A DNA stretch of 28,102 bases from Cudoniella acicularis (lineage: Eukaryota > Ascomycota > Leotiomycetes > Helotiales > Helotiaceae): positions 1 to 28,102 of the forward strand of contig JAAMPI010000689.1 of the NCBI GenBank assembly GCA_013054445.1, written 5' to 3'. Position numbers and translations under genes: made by a program. The notes beneath the pieces were generated by a model that was not told the DNA's origin, did no database searches, and was given only the letters and a program-made list of their open reading frames with translations. This document shows positions 1 to 11,433 of this stretch, one piece after another. The number at the start of each line of letters is the position of its first letter. Position 1 is the stretch's first letter.

Positions 1-55
1 TTCATTTTATCCCATGATCATCATCATCATCATACTATCCATGCCATTCATACCA

Positions 56-2849
56 TCACATAGCTACGCACCCAATCCCATACATAGCCCTCTCCACGTC
101 CCTCTTAACCGTGTACCAATCCGCCCTCCTCTCTGCAAACTCATACACCTCCTCCGCCCTCAAGATCCCGTGAAAGCGATCTCCATCTGCAATCACCTCT
201 GCCATCTCCTTCGCATGCTTTGGGTCAATTAGGTAGATCTGACTCAGCTCCCTAAGCGCTTTGAAATACTCAAGTAAATCTTGGTTTCGCAGTGTGCGAA
301 TGTAGACGAAATAGAGGTTCATGTCGGAGATGAGGGCGATAGCGCCATCAGTGCTAACGCGTTGGCGCTTGAGGTGTTTGCAGAGCGCTGTGAAGAGCCG
401 GAGTCCGACTTCCTGGTTGAAGACGTCGAGCATGTTCTTATCGGTGCTGCCTGTCAGCATTTTGGTATGCGCCTCGACAATGGCAACAACCTGTTGGGCG
501 GCTTTAGTCGGGCCAATGTCGAATGCAAAAGCCTTTCCATCTGCGGCCGGGACGGGATTATAGTCTGTGGGCTGTTGCAGAGTAGCGCAGACATATTCGA
601 CTTCATCCATGAGCACGTCAATACCTTTGTTCAGCCCAGCGGCCACTCGCTCGTCGAGCATCTGCTCGAACTTCTTTTTCTCTATGACTGCGGGGTCGAG
701 GAAGTCATTTCGGTCTGCAAGCTTTGTCGCTGCTAATTGTTGTTCGTAGAAGACGTCTATCATTTGAGAGATCAAGTCTCCCACATTCACCAGCTCCAGG
801 AAAGTCACTAAGGGTGCGACGCCTTGTTGATGCTCGCTGACTTCCCGGGGATTGTACTCAGAAAGATGATTAACAGCCTTGTCAAAGCCTACTTTGACGT
901 GTCTGTTCCCGAGGATTTGAAGAAGGACCACGAATATCGCTTCACACTGCTCCCGTGCTTCCTCCCCTGTCTGACCGCCAAGTCGGACAAATATCGCCGC
1001 CCGCTCAATGCTGGCTTTTGCGTTATGAGTCAGATCCAACGCAACCTCAATGCTAAATAAAGATCGAATACCTTCCAACTTCGAGGCCATGAGAGCGGCT
1101 TTAGCGGCCAGCTCATCCGTCGGCGCTCCCGAAGGTAAGGGTGTCGATCGCCCATCGGTATTTGACCCTAGACCTGGAGTCTGTGGTCTCGATGGCGTTG
1201 GGGATGGAGCAAGGCTTGAGCTCGGAGGTGGCATACTCGCTCGATTTTGAGCTGAAGCAGGTTTTGAAGCGGCAAATGGTGCCCCGAATGGCGCGGAGAT
1301 CGCGCTTGGAAGGACATTGACTGGCATCATAACAACTTTCTTGAAGGAGCTCAAAAAATCCTTCTTGTCAGCCTGTCGATTGAAGTTCCCCATGAAAAAT
1401 GACTCTTTCGTAGCCATTTGCTCTGAAAGCTTCTTCTCCCAATCATCAACCTCTGTCTCTGCTAACCGCTTGAAGTAATCGAGTTCCTCCTGCAGATATA
1501 GATCTACATGTGGCTCGAATACCTTGGCCACGACAGATTTGACTTTTTCGGCGAAGTCGCTGGTCGAGTTCTTGGTGGGCTTCAGAGTCAAGCCGAATCG
1601 CATAGTTTGTTCGAATATTCCAGAGACGGCTTTCAGATAGGATGCAATACTTCGCTCGTGTGCCTCATCAAACAAGGGAGTTACGTATTCCATCAAAATA
1701 TCCTCACCAATTTTATCCAGGAAAACTTGGAACACATCCTCGCCGGGAGGGAATACGCGATCAATGATGTCGCCCTGTTCATTGACTTTTTTGGCAAGTG
1801 CTTCCAGAAATTCTCTGGAAGGCTCTAATGCGATACCACCGGCAGAGGCTTGGTTAATGCAGTCCATGGAGTTGCCAAGATGATCGTTGAAGATGGGATG
1901 TTTTTGAACGAAGAGCTCAATACCTGCGTGTCCACCATTTAATATCCCCAATACATGGGCGTACCTTCTCATTTTACCATCGACATCCCAAGCTTCAAAA
2001 CCTCGCTCAAACTCCCGTAGAACCGCGTTTTCAAAAATACCAATCATAGTTTCCAGTTTCTCTTCTCTATGTCTCCAATTTTGTGCCCAATCGCTTTTGG
2101 AGAAAATAGTGAGATGTGCAAGCATTTGTGCCTGTTGCTCGGGATCTCGGTATACTCGAAATATTACAGGATCCACATGGCTTTTTGACATCGCCAGATC
2201 TTGGTAAAAGGGGGACAATGCTGCATATATCTTGCCATATTCTTGCCTAGCCGCACCTCGGATGGACTTGACACCGGAGAATATATTGAGCAATGCTTCG
2301 GGTTCCAGCATCGGCGCTCTCGGGATTGATGGACGACCAGAGCCGGCTGCGGAGAGCGATAATGTCTCGAATCCGTCTACAGATGTTCGTGTTGCTTTCG
2401 CTGCCATCTCCACGGATCTTTTTTTGCCGTTCCTCTTCAAGCCCAGCATCAAATAAGGTTGTGCTGGTCTTCCGAATCCTAGTGCTCCCATTAACTCCTA
2501 TCCCAGTACGTTTTGCGTCTTCTTCTGCCCGTATTCTCATTATCTCGCGCTTTTTCTTCAATGCATCTTCAAATCTCCTTCTTGCCTCCCCTTCGTTCCA
2601 TACCCCCATGACCTTCAACCTTTGTACCCATCTCGAGTCCTCGTAAACCATTTCTAGCATTCGTTTGGAGGTGCGGGCAAAGCTGATAAGGTCAGGTATA
2701 GGCAGGTAGTCGAGAATTGTCGAAATGATCTCTGCGGGGAGAATAGGCTTGCTTTCGATCATCTGAGTCGCTTTCAGGGTAGAGAGGATGCTGCTCCTGG
2801 TGCTCCCCGGCCCTACTGAAGGGACTGGAGCGCGTTTGAAGCTCGACAT
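56..2849 (-). CDS. RCY1: F-box and Sec10-domain recyclin (Rcy1/Pof6 family), frame break at an A7 run
   Basis: Recyclin acts in endocytic recycling and vesicle trafficking; the F-box recruits Skp1 and the long C-terminal part resembles exocyst subunit Sec10. The ATG at 2849 opens a frame with an F-box at about residues 36-80 (ILPAEIISTILDYLPIPDLI). The large downstream frame carries the Sec10-like body, including YRDPEQQAQML, SSFKKVVMMPVNVLP and YVTPLFDEAHERS. The protein ends in Cys-Val-Ala-Met then stop, a CAAX farnesylation box; yeast Rcy1 is also known to be CAAX-terminated. The F-box frame and the Sec10 frame differ by one base and overlap between 2247 and 2491. Skipping one base in the T7 run at 2419-2425 (A7 on the coding strand) joins them into 930 codons, close to the family length. 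I found no intron of acceptable size for this join. Family assignment is firm; the exact join is inference. Confidence 0.88.
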
Positions 2850-3507
2850 GGTGTCAATCTGCTCGTTTTGTTGGTACCAGATATGGTGTCGCTGTAGCAA
2901 TAGCAGAAATCTAGTATCGTCAATCAATTCTGCTACTTGAGGAGTATTCAGGCAGGTGTGGGGGAAGAACCGCTGGTTGATGTGGAGAACGAGGCGTTGC
3001 TTACTCGCTTAAAATGGTACGAGGCTGAAATCCTGATGACCTGCAAAGAAGACACATGCAGCCCCCAATTTTATTACTTTGAGGTTAGGGTGAATTTGGA
3101 GACGTTCAAAACAGAGTTTTGACTAAACTAAAGACTTTATTATCAAAATTACTCTTTGAACTAAAATGTAGCTTCAAATAGTACTTGCACTTTTATGGAC
3201 TCGCTTCTCTTGCCCCTGCATTTCTCAACCGCGAATCCGCGCTTCCCCTGCGCCACTTACGGTAATCGTCAGATCCACAGTGAGCATAAGAATAATGAAT
3301 ATTTGTGTCGAGTAAAAGCGCTCTTGAAGAGTCCAGTTATGGTTAATTTATACTTGTTAGCAGCATCATTTTCAAGTCAAAATTCTATTGTCAATATTCC
3401 CATGAAGTTTGTGCACAGGATCTCTTCTATAATTACACAGAACACGAACGCCCCACCAACATATCATTATTCATCCCACGTCAAAAGCGCTCAGTCAACA
3501 TCACTGC
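2850..3507. other. intergenic, promoter side of RCY1 and 3' side of the SNF2/RING gene
   Basis: This 658 bp stretch separates two minus-strand genes. It should hold the 3' end of the SNF2/RING transcript and the promoter and leader of RCY1. The short open frames here are AT-rich and show no recognisable domain. I see no RNA gene or clear repeat. Confidence 0.6.
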
Positions 3508-6500
3508 TCAACTGCCAACTCTTCCTTCGGCAGCCTCAGCTCTGATATGTCGTGCTACTTCGACATTATTCCGCAGATCAGAATTATCGAGGGTTCGTTG
3601 AGCAGCAGACTTTTGCTGGCCAGCGCCCCCAAACAGACATTCCCACAAATCTTCATTTTCCACGATCTCTCCTCCTTTGCCCTTCTCCAATAAGTGTGCT
3701 AGAGAGGCTTCTTGCAACTCCAAGGAATTGGCGGCCTCAAGATTGCCATCAAGGAGTTGTTCGGGGTTCAATTCTCTAGCTTTGCCTTTACCCTTTAGAA
3801 GTCTCTGTCCAATATGCTCCATTCGTCTCTTGACCGATAGTTGGTAGATTGACTCTTCCACAGTTCCATCGACTAGGTAAAGCCAAACACTAGTTTCTTG
3901 TTCCTGACCAATGCGGTCAACTCGAGCGATCGCCTGAAGTTCTAGCGCTGTGTTCAACAAAGGTTCGCAGAGGAACACATGGCTGGCGTTTACCAAATTA
4001 AGTCCAGATGAATGTGCGCGTGAATGGAGAAGAAAACATTCAATGCTTGGATCATTTTTGAAACTTTCGATACCCCCAGGCTTGTCGATGGAAGAATATC
4101 CGATCCGGAAGATCTTAAAAGCAGACGCCAATACGTCGAGGAACTCTTTAAATTGAGAGTAGATAATAGATTTCGAACCTGGATCCGACTCACGAAGCCA
4201 AAGGAGATGTCTAGCTAATGTGTCGACTTTGGTGGTAAATGACGGTCCGTTAAGATCTACATTCTTAATTGCTGTAAGTGTACTCTTACTGATTTCCGAG
4301 TATATGGCCGACTTTTTTGAAGTAGAGGATGGAGATGCCCGATCTCGACTTTCTCCAACCTCTTCTGCTTCAAATACGAGCTCCTGAGGCTTGTATGTGA
4401 TGTCATGCATGTCTGCCAGATTCAATGTCTCCTTGCAGAGAGGGCATTTTTTATGAGCTGATTGATGTGTTAGCGAAATCGTGCTGTAAGGGTCGTGATG
4501 CATAGACTTACAACTCCACCATATCATAATACATTCTTTGCAGAATTGATGCCCACACGCAGTAAGAGAGCCTAGCTCGAATGTATCCTTGCAGATCACA
4601 CATAGTCGTTGCTCTTTCGGGTTTTTGGCCTCCTTTTGCAAGTGAATTAGATAGTTTCGTTTTACCTTTCCAGCCGCAACTTTATTGGTGAATTTATTTT
4701 CCTCTTCTAACATTCTCATCACGGCTGCTTCATGTTTCGGACCTTCATATGGAGCCACCATATCAGAAACCGCTTGAAGTTGGCGGTAATACTCTACTCG
4801 AGTATTCATAACGTTCGTGAAGAATTCAATCTCCTTCTCAAGGCCTACTGTTGCTTTGGCTTGCTCGCTCAAATGCTTCTGAGTTGCCGCAAGTTGGTTC
4901 TCAACGATGCGCAATTCATCTCTTGCTCTAGAGCTCCCATTGTGCACGTCTGTACGGAGTGTTGTTGTCAAGGCTTTTAGCTCCGACACTATACCTCGAA
5001 TCGACCCCATCTGCTTATCAGGCTTTAGCTGATTTCGGGCGTTGAGAAGAGCGAGGGTTTTCTCTGGAAATGGGCCCTGTCCCTCCTTCGCCAATTTCAA
5101 AGCAGCCCTCGCCTCATGCTGCACGAGCTTATTTTCTTGCCCAGTTAGTAGGTCGTGACGGTCGGCTGTGACGGTTCGCAGCGCCTGCACATATACCACA
5201 ACTTCATCTTGGGTCCTGGTCGATTCTTCGTATTCATCACCAGTAGTTTCAATACCGTCATCTTCATCCACCAGGGGCTTAAGAAGCGACTGAATAGTCT
5301 CTTCTCGCCATTCATCCAGTTGATTTGCCTGCATATTAAGAGCGGCAGCAAGCACGTCAAGTTTTTCTCCGATTGTACGACTTTCAATCCCTCTTGGCGA
5401 GTCAGAGGGAAACTCCGGCAGCTCTACAAAGGCTTGAGAAGCAGCTTTCTTTGAGATTCTCTTCATAAGCCGATCTACTTTTCTAGAGATCTATCACAGT
5501 AGGAATTAGTATATTGCCACATCGCCATAAGTTTCGGACACTCACCTCTTGAAGAATTTCTCGCCGTAATTTCTTCGCTTCTTCATAGCCATCAATTTCT
5601 AATTTCTCAAGTGCTCGGAATTCAGCCGAATCAGGCTTTGTCATCTCTTCGTTGGACTTGATCTGGTAATAGGCGCTGGCACAGAAAAATTTGGCCATGT
5701 GTTCAATTTCTAGCGCAGCTCGGAGACGATTTCGAAACGGTCCCAGACGTGACGATGCTTCGACCCTATACATCAAATTAACATTAGCTCAACTGCAATA
5801 GGTGTTCAAACGTTCTTACTCTTTTTGTTCATCGGCACTATCGGCATCACTCTCCGTTACGCTACGACTCGATCTCAGCGAGTCCTTCCCATCACCGCGT
5901 GCAATTTCTTTTTCAAGTTGTTTTCGGCACTCCTTAACAATTTCCAACGCCTCATTGGCAACTTCATTCCATATTGCAAGGGCTTCTTTCACGCGTGGTG
6001 ACCTCTCAAAAAGCTGGCCCCTTTTCAATTTGCAGGTCAGCAAATTGCGTTGATCACTTCGGATAGCCAGATCCGTCTGCTCCACCATCAAATCTACGAC
6101 TTGATCAATCGTCCTGAGTGGCCCATTCTTGTGACCCAATGCTCGTCTATTGCGATTCCCAATCTGTGGATGCAGAGCAGTCTGTCGAAGTCTTGAGAGC
6201 CACTGCCTCATGGTCTCAGTTACACGATCAGAATCCCAGTTTTCTATAAGAGGTGCGCCTTGTATGTCTAATCCACACTCTTCGCACATCTGGCTGAACA
6301 AGTCCCGATAATGTTGCTCTTCGACGGGTGTGAATGGCATGGTCACAACGTATCGCCGTTGGGCTGGGAGCTTTATCTCATCTCTAATGCTTTGTTTAGT
6401 ATGCCGCATTGCTAGGGTCCCAAACAGCTTCCTAAAATCTGGCTTATGAGACGTAATGAGAGATGTCCAAACGTGCTTTGTTGATGCGAAAGGTTCGTAG

Positions 6501-8140
6501 CGCAGAAATGTTAACTGTCCCAAGAGATCACCAACTTCTTTCGTAATTGGCGTTCCAGTCACACACCATGCATTGACTCGGGGCACCATTCTTGCCAATT
6601 TCGCTGCGGCACTCACTCCGCTTTCAATCATTTGCGCTTCGTCCATCACGACTCGGAAGAATTGTAACGCCATTAAAGGTGATCTCGCCCTCGGATATTT
6701 CGATGCACGACGGAGCGTCTTTTCAGGATTCAGTGGCGTAAAATGAATTTCGGCAGTGAGAACGTAGTATGTAGATATGACAATATCAGCGGTAGCCAGC
6801 TCTTCGATAAGTTCGTTATGGTTTTCCCCTTTGTATGCTTTGATACCTTTGTAATGTTTAACCTTCAAATGCGGCGCATGCTTTTCGACCTCTGCTATCC
6901 ACTGGAGAGATAACACTGGTGGAGCTATGATTAAGGTGGCTGAAGTCGGTCGAACATCTTCCCCAGTGTATGGGTCAGGAACAAACAAAGCCTGTGAATA
7001 AGGACGTTTGTGAAGTGTGATTAAAGATATCATCTCCACAGTTTTCCCCAGACCCATCTCTTCACAAAGAATGCCACCCTTTAATTCTTGTTCAGGTAAT
7101 CGAAAGGGGGTAGGATCTGATGTGACTAGGCCGTACAGGTGACTCACATAACACGTTCGACCAAGTGCATCATTCACTTTGATGAACGACAGCGGCAAGG
7201 AAGAGTCTTCAACATGAGGTGAATCAATGATCTTATGCTCAGTAGCAGACCATTCAACCCCTTCCATCTTCAGCAACCACTGAACAGCTCTCTTCTGGAA
7301 AGGATATAAGTTGGAGCGCAATCCGTCCACCTTCAGGGCTGCTGAAATCTCATCGTGTTTATCTGGAACATGAACACTTTGGTAGAAATCCTGAGGCGTC
7401 CAGTTATTGGCATTTGAGACGTTAGGATCCGGAAAGTATTTTTCCAAGAGCAGTGGTAGAACTGGGATCTTGTTGTTTGCTTGGAAGATATATTCTGGCG
7501 AAGTCGTGAACTTCCACTTGACTGTAAATACTATGCGAAGAACATCCTTCCCACCCTCTTGAAGAAGTACAAGTTTTAACTCAGTCCAAAGCTTTCCCTG
7601 GTCTGTTGCCCACTTAATGCGGATGCTCTTCATATTGTCAATTTGGAGGGCGATCGTGATATCTTCATAATCAGGGACATCATCTGGAAGTGGCCTGCGA
7701 AAAATGGATTTCTGTGCTTCGTCAAGTATCTCGATCGATTCTAATGGTTGGTCCCGGGGCCAGTGAAGAATTGGTTGGATGTTGTCTCGCTCAATAAGCC
7801 CATTGGAATCTGATAGCTTGCATGTAGAGAAGTGGATGTCCCAAGTAGACTGCTTCACAACAACGTGATCAAAGGTGAACTCTTGAGATGAATTGTCCAT
7901 AGTGTTGCCTCGCTTGTCACGCTCTAGCGTCATCTTCTGTTTTTTCCTAGGAGGTTCACCTTCGGATATTGTGGCTGTTTTCGAGATAAATTGGATAAGA
8001 TCATCACTTAACTCATTCCATTCTGGCGAGTCTGATTCTGGTGAAGAACCATCTGATGAACTTGAAGAAGTGAGTGGATTGTCCTGCTTGCGCCTGGTTC
8101 CTGCGCCGCGACGTGCAGCTGTTGCCGTACTAGGCGCCAT
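3508..8140 (-). CDS. IRC20: SNF2-family helicase with RING finger (IRC20/SHPRH-like E3 ubiquitin ligase)
   Basis: This is a nuclear DNA-dependent ATPase combined with a putative ubiquitin ligase; the family acts in DNA repair and recombination. Four exons join cleanly: 8140-5820, 5765-5546, 5490-4512 and 4457-3508, giving 1489 residues. The introns are 54, 55 and 54 nt with donors GTAAGA, GTGAGT and GTAAGT; the second has a TACTAAT branch site. Motif I (EEMGLGKT) lies near residue 360, the DEAH-type motif (DEAQ) near 500 and the GTP motif shortly after. A C3HC4 RING (CVICKDTF ... CGHQFCKEC ... CPLCK) lies near 1143-1185, and motifs V/VI (SGLNLVNASHVF, ARVDRIGQ) near 1335-1360. A RING between the two helicase lobes is diagnostic of Irc20/SHPRH. 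The ATG at 8140 (MAPSTATAARR) is the only sensible start. No PHD or linker-histone domain of animal SHPRH was noticed, so IRC20 is the closer name. Confidence 0.92.
4458..4511 (-). other. stop-free 54-nt intron inside the RING finger
   Basis: The donor is GTAAGT at 4511 and the acceptor ATCAG ends at 4458, with a GCTAACA branch-like site. Removing it joins TGG-TGG-AGT-T to CT-CAT-AAA, placing the last RING cysteine pair at normal spacing. Its length is a multiple of three and it contains no stop, so unspliced RNA would still be translated with 18 extra residues. Confidence 0.85.
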
Positions 8141-8573
8141 AATGGGTGCAAAAGATGTGATAGGGTTACTCAGGTAGAGTGAGCAAATCTGATCGCGTTT
8201 GTCAAAGTAGGGCCATCGATGGCGATAGATGGCGATAGGTGGCCACAATTTCAGCGCAAAATGTGTTGAGACAGAAAATAATAGAACTCAAGGAGAAGAG
8301 TCTACAAAATATCCCGAGCGCGAGAAGTCATGTCTAGGCAGCCCCCTTATCGGGCTTATCGGTTGACGCTTGTCCGAGTGAGGTCTAGAGCCTTGAAACT
8401 CACGTGAAAACTTTAATCTTTCAACTGCAGCCTCAGTCACCAGGTCGAACATCAGCCAACGACGCAAAAACCTGGAATTGTTCAACAGCAAATGCAACCT
8501 TTTTACAGATGGTATACACCCCCACCTTATCAAAGACTCGAATTTCTGACTTTGTCTATAGCAATTACCCAAC
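8141..8573. promoter_or_regulatory. divergent promoter between the SNF2/RING gene and mS41
   Basis: These 433 bp separate two divergently transcribed start codons, so both promoters must lie here. A perfect CACGTG E-box sits at 8401-8406. Repeated CTTATCGG words occur at about 8346-8363, and a 10-bp tandem repeat lies at 8211-8240. The E-box is a known bHLH/Cbf1-type site, but its use here is inference. Confidence 0.6.
8211..8246. repeat. 10-bp tandem repeat, three imperfect units
   Basis: Units read GGCCATCGAT, GGCGATAGAT and GGCGATAGGT, followed by a partial GGCCAC. It lies about 70-100 bp upstream of the SNF2/RING start codon. Confidence 0.7.
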
Positions 8574-9260
8574 ATGATTGTCAGACCAGCTCAATTGCGA
8601 CCTATCCCATCGTTTTTGCTTCCTTTCTCCCAATCCCCTTCTCAAGCACGACGCCTTCATCAACGCGTCAGAGCAGCCCCAATACCTCCTCCAACGCCCT
8701 TTGTACCGGACGCTCAGACCTTTCTTACGCTTATCGGACGAAATTTAAGCCAACATGCTTCAAAGATTCCTTCCTGGAATGCATTGTTCTCCTTGACTTC
8801 GACAGAACTTCGAGAGCTGGGCATCGAACCACCACGGACCAGACGGTACCTACTACGATGGCGCGAGAAATTTAGAAAAGGACAATTTGGCGTCGGAGGA
8901 GATATCAAGCATGTGGAAAATGGTGCTGCAGAACTCCGTGTGGTCGAAGTTCCAGCGCCTGGGCAACGTGTTGCAACAGCTACATTATCACCAGGAATGA
9001 GGAAGATTGTTGCCAATGTGGCTGCAGGTCTTAATACACCTTCAGAATCTCTCGTGCCCGTGAAGGGCGTCCGCATCAAGGGAGCGCATACAATTGTTGG
9101 ACCGCACGTGCAACCACTTAAGGGTGGGAAGGCTGCCAAGATTGAAGTCAAAGAGGGATTGTGGGAAGAGCGGAGAGGGCATAAGATTGATGGCGGAGAA
9201 AGACGACAAGCTGAGGTTCGGGCTAAGAGAAGGGGCGAGGAAAAACGAGCTGCGAGATAG
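8574..9260 (+). CDS. FYV4: mitochondrial small ribosomal subunit protein mS41 (IGR-motif protein, Fyv4)
   Basis: This intronless gene encodes 228 residues. The N-terminus is rich in Arg, Ser, Pro and Leu with almost no acid residues, as expected for a mitochondrial targeting peptide. The IGR motif domain follows at about residues 45-105: FLTLIGRNLSQHA, then WNALFSLTSTELRELGI and RRYLLRWREKFRKG. That domain defines the yeast Fyv4/mS41 family, a component of the mitochondrial 37S subunit. The C-terminal half is basic and lower in complexity (KRRGEEKRAAR at the end), typical of filamentous fungal members that extend past the yeast protein. The ATG at 8574 is the first in frame and places the IGR domain at the usual distance from the N-terminus. 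It is transcribed divergently from the SNF2/RING gene. Confidence 0.88.
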   Translation: MIVRPAQLRPIPSFLLPFSQSPSQARRLHQRVRAAPIPPPTPFVPDAQTFLTLIGRNLSQHASKIPSWNALFSLTSTELRELGIEPPRTRRYLLRWREKFRKGQFGVGGDIKHVENGAAELRVVEVPAPGQRVATATLSPGMRKIVANVAAGLNTPSESLVPVKGVRIKGAHTIVGPHVQPLKGGKAAKIEVKEGLWEERRGHKIDGGERRQAEVRAKRRGEEKRAAR

Positions 9261-11433
9261 AATTTTGACAGGCCAAGAATGTAAGATTATTTTGTAAATT
9301 TGGTGAGCATCGTGTATGGGACTTCCGGAGTGGAACGTTACGAACATCGGGGGCCTTGCTCGGCGTTTTTGAGGGCTTCCAGAAGCTTTTGAAAAACAAG
9401 GCTGCAGATCCTGTGCGTCAAACCACATGAGCATAATGCCACGAGCTGAAGACGGGCTTCCCGCACCTTTGGGAGTGCGAATGATTGGAAATTTGGGACT
9501 CTCCGACCGATTCCGTGGTAAGAGGTGTGGTACAGGTAAGCCCTGAGCTACGAAGTTGGGCCGATAAGGGTCAATGCCATCCCCTCCGTTCCTGGCCGAA
9601 ATGCCTCACGTAGATCAACGTTTTCGTACAACTCGAATTTCAGTTTACCATGTCGTTTCCCAGGACTCAGGATTCCAATCCTCACGGATAAATGCGTGCG
9701 ACTAACTCTGACTTTATTCCGGAGTCGCTTCTCTAACGCAGCCTACGGCATTTTTTGTCCCTCGTGCTGCGCAGCAAGGCTGGATCTAAGCCACCTTCTT
9801 CTTGCAGACAATGTGGTATATCCATAATTTAAGATGGAGTTGGGGATACCAGACGCTCTGTTCTAGTTTTCCCCAGTTCTCGGGGAGACTATGCTCCACG
9901 ATTACTATGCGCAATTGCGTATAAGCCCTGCAAGGCTCAGCTCAAGGCAACCAGGCAGGAGTTATTCGCAAGGTGCCGCGCAATTCAGGTCATCAGGCCA
10001 GATATCTGGGCCAGGAGAAAACAATAGATGCCTTTATCTTTATCTGTTTGAGAGAGACGACTGCTGAACAGTAGCTACCAAGGTATGCCTTTGCTGTGCT
10101 CGGTAACAAGCCTTGAAGGCTGAGGTTTCGAAGAGCTAGTCTGCTGAAACATACGCGTACATACTGTACAGAGAATATTGTGCAAAGCGAATAGCATTTT
10201 TCATTAAATCAATTCGCTCTTTTCTCTTTGATTTTGCATGTTCCTACTCGAGGCTTTAAAATGGTAGCAACGTGGAAACTTTCAAACCATTCCATTTGCA
10301 GAGAGTGCCGAGCCGGTCTTCCGGGCTGATCCGGCTGAGTCAATTCCCTTCACCGCCTTCGTGACTCCCGACATGGCAGAATAAAGCTATGTGAAATATT
10401 TCGGACAACACCCGTCCATCTTCATCCCGTTTCCCGCCGCAACTTCCCCGTCATTGATCGCGCGCCATTTGAGACATTATTCTGGATCTTTCGTAACCGG
10501 CTCGGAAGGAGAATTGCATTGTCTTATCTGGTCTTCAATCCAGCTGCGCGCAAACCGGGCGCACGCAGGGACTTCGTCCAATGTTCTGGTGCTCCCATGT
10601 GGCCGCGATTAGGGCGAAACTTGGCAGCTCAAGGGTTGTTAGGATATGCGTCATCTGGCGGCTGACTGATACTGCAATCTCGAATCTGCGACTCGAAGAC
10701 TCATCACGAAAGCCGTTCAGACAATGAACACCATAGTCTCCTGCAAATTTTGTGGATGCCTAATCGCTTGTCCACTGGTGCCCGTAGCCCCTTGTCCACG
10801 CTCTAAGCCCTTATGCAGGAACATCTGCCTAGCAACACGCTTTCTGGTCCTAATCAAGTAGCCTCCTATTATTGATTTATGGGATCCGTCTAAACAAACA
10901 CGCCTAAGCAAGGGTCTCAGCGACTTTTCTTCGTCCACCTAAAAGCGGTCCCCCCCGTTTCTGGGAGCGATTCTCTCCACGCTCTCGTGCCTCGTTGCAG
11001 CCTTCTAGGATCCTCGGGTTCCGTCCCGTATTTGAGGGACTAAGTCACAATGTGTACACTAGCCAATCAGAAATCCGCTGAGGTTCAAATTAGGGTGAGG
11101 CTGCCTTGATGAGCAGCAGTAGGGTTGCCATTGCCTGTGTAGGCTTGCTCAGTCCGAGGTGCAGCTGCGTCACGTTCTTCGCGTCTGTCACCCCTCTAAA
11201 CTCCTTTGGAGGCAGTGCTGCGCTCTATTTAGATGACTTTCCTTATTCTTCTGTCCCACTTGAATAGCTGACTGGTTTAAATATCTTCCACTTTCCACAC
11301 AGTCTCCCCAACTGTCAATTACTGAACACTACTCAAATCCAAGCACATCTCTCTTCAATCCAGATTTAGTGTCTTCCTCAATAGAAGAAGCACCGTTGCC
11401 AATTTGACTTGTCAATATCCAGAGAGGCAACAC
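9261..11433. other. 2.2 kb intergenic region, upstream of the bZIP-like gene
   Basis: No open frame here shows a recognisable domain or coding-like composition. Visible elements are an inverted CCAAT context (AGCCAATCAG near 11060), a CGTCACG word near 11169 and CCCCT stress-type elements near 11190. A pyrimidine-rich, TATA-poor stretch at 11230-11400 probably marks the leader of the downstream gene. The length suggests a large promoter or an unannotated non-coding transcript; the sequence does not decide between them. Confidence 0.5.

Noticed and set aside
2247..2491. A 34-nt GT-AG intron to explain the RCY1 frame change
   Set aside because: It has the right phase but is shorter than known fungal introns and would remove a segment that looks conserved.
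5816..8248. Upstream start of the SNF2/RING protein at 8248
   Set aside because: The codon is TTG and lies outside the natural ATG at 8140; the extra residues look like untranslated leader.
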